Assembly (NCBI GenBank): GCA_905236585.1
Contig: CAJOQZ010000063.1
Coordinates: 1-5,014 of the forward strand
Direction: 5' to 3'
Length of the DNA stretch: 5,014 nucleotides
Origin: an uncultured Lachnospiraceae bacterium
GTDB taxonomy: Bacteria; Bacillota; Clostridia; Lachnospirales; Lachnospiraceae
The position numbers and the translations under genes are program-made. Below are positions 4,941 through 5,014 of this stretch, piece after piece. The first letter of the stretch is position 1; each line of letters starts with the position of its first letter. The notes under the pieces are model-generated. The model was not told where the DNA came from and searched no databases. It saw only the letters and a list, made by a program, of their open reading frames with translations.

Positions 4941-5014
4941 CTATTGGAACGCGATTTGCAAAAAATCTTTTACCACTTTTTCCATCTCACTAACCGCGCA
5001 CGTCGTCTTATGCC
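4941..5014 (-). CDS. C-terminal end of a convergent unidentified gene (partial)
   Basis: The minus strand has a frame open from the window edge to TAG at 4941-4943. It gives 23 complete residues: HKTTCAVSEMEKVVKDFLQ, then IAFQ. The other two minus frames are stopped within this stretch. The composition looks like a normal amphipathic C-terminal helix, and a hairpin terminator lies 34 bp beyond the stop in a convergent arrangement, as expected for a gene end. The fragment is too short to identify the family. Confidence 0.5.
   Translation of the reverse strand, partial: HKTTCAVSEMEKVVKDFLQIAFQ

Overview
The window looks like chromosomal DNA of a Clostridia-type Bacillota, most likely Lachnospiraceae-like. 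The pointers are a short, very basic bS21 with the C-terminal lysine/arginine tail usual in that group, a TTG start with a strong purine-rich Shine-Dalgarno (SD) site, near-consensus sigma-A promoters, and a Firmicutes-style citrate synthase with a GHAV active-site motif. I see no insertion sequences, tRNAs, CRISPR arrays or phage genes. The taxonomic call is inference from recalled family features.

Layout. (1) Positions 1-1520, minus strand: a translation block. A strong promoter at 1451-1480 drives rpsU (bS21). A hairpin plus U-run follows, and its U-run abuts the SD of prfC (release factor 3), which runs off the left edge. (2) Positions 1505-1855, minus strand: a 116-residue protein I do not recognise, with a good SD. 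(3) Positions 1856-2106: a divergent intergenic region with candidate promoters in both directions and a 13-bp leader hairpin just before the SD of the next gene. (4) Positions 2107-3474, plus strand: a complete citrate synthase. (5) Positions 3606-4871, plus strand: a two-gene operon of a stand-alone CheY-like receiver and a 293-residue protein, closed by a strong hairpin terminator. (6) Positions 4941-5014, minus strand: the C-terminus of a convergent gene.

The most interesting item is the 293-residue protein. Its first 115 residues are four 24-residue units separated by exactly 5 residues (29-residue period). This is the spacing of the MshEN (GspE N-terminal) c-di-GMP-binding module, here apparently doubled. 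The C-terminal half resembles a CheX/CheC-type CheY-P phosphatase. Together with the CheY-like protein encoded directly upstream, this suggests a small signalling cassette in which c-di-GMP (or another ligand of the repeats) could control dephosphorylation of a receiver. That is inference; no kinase is in the window.

Other points are a perfect palindrome that places near-consensus -35 boxes on both strands beside the rpsU promoter, the terminator/SD junction between rpsU and prfC, and the strand-specific leader hairpin of the citrate synthase gene.
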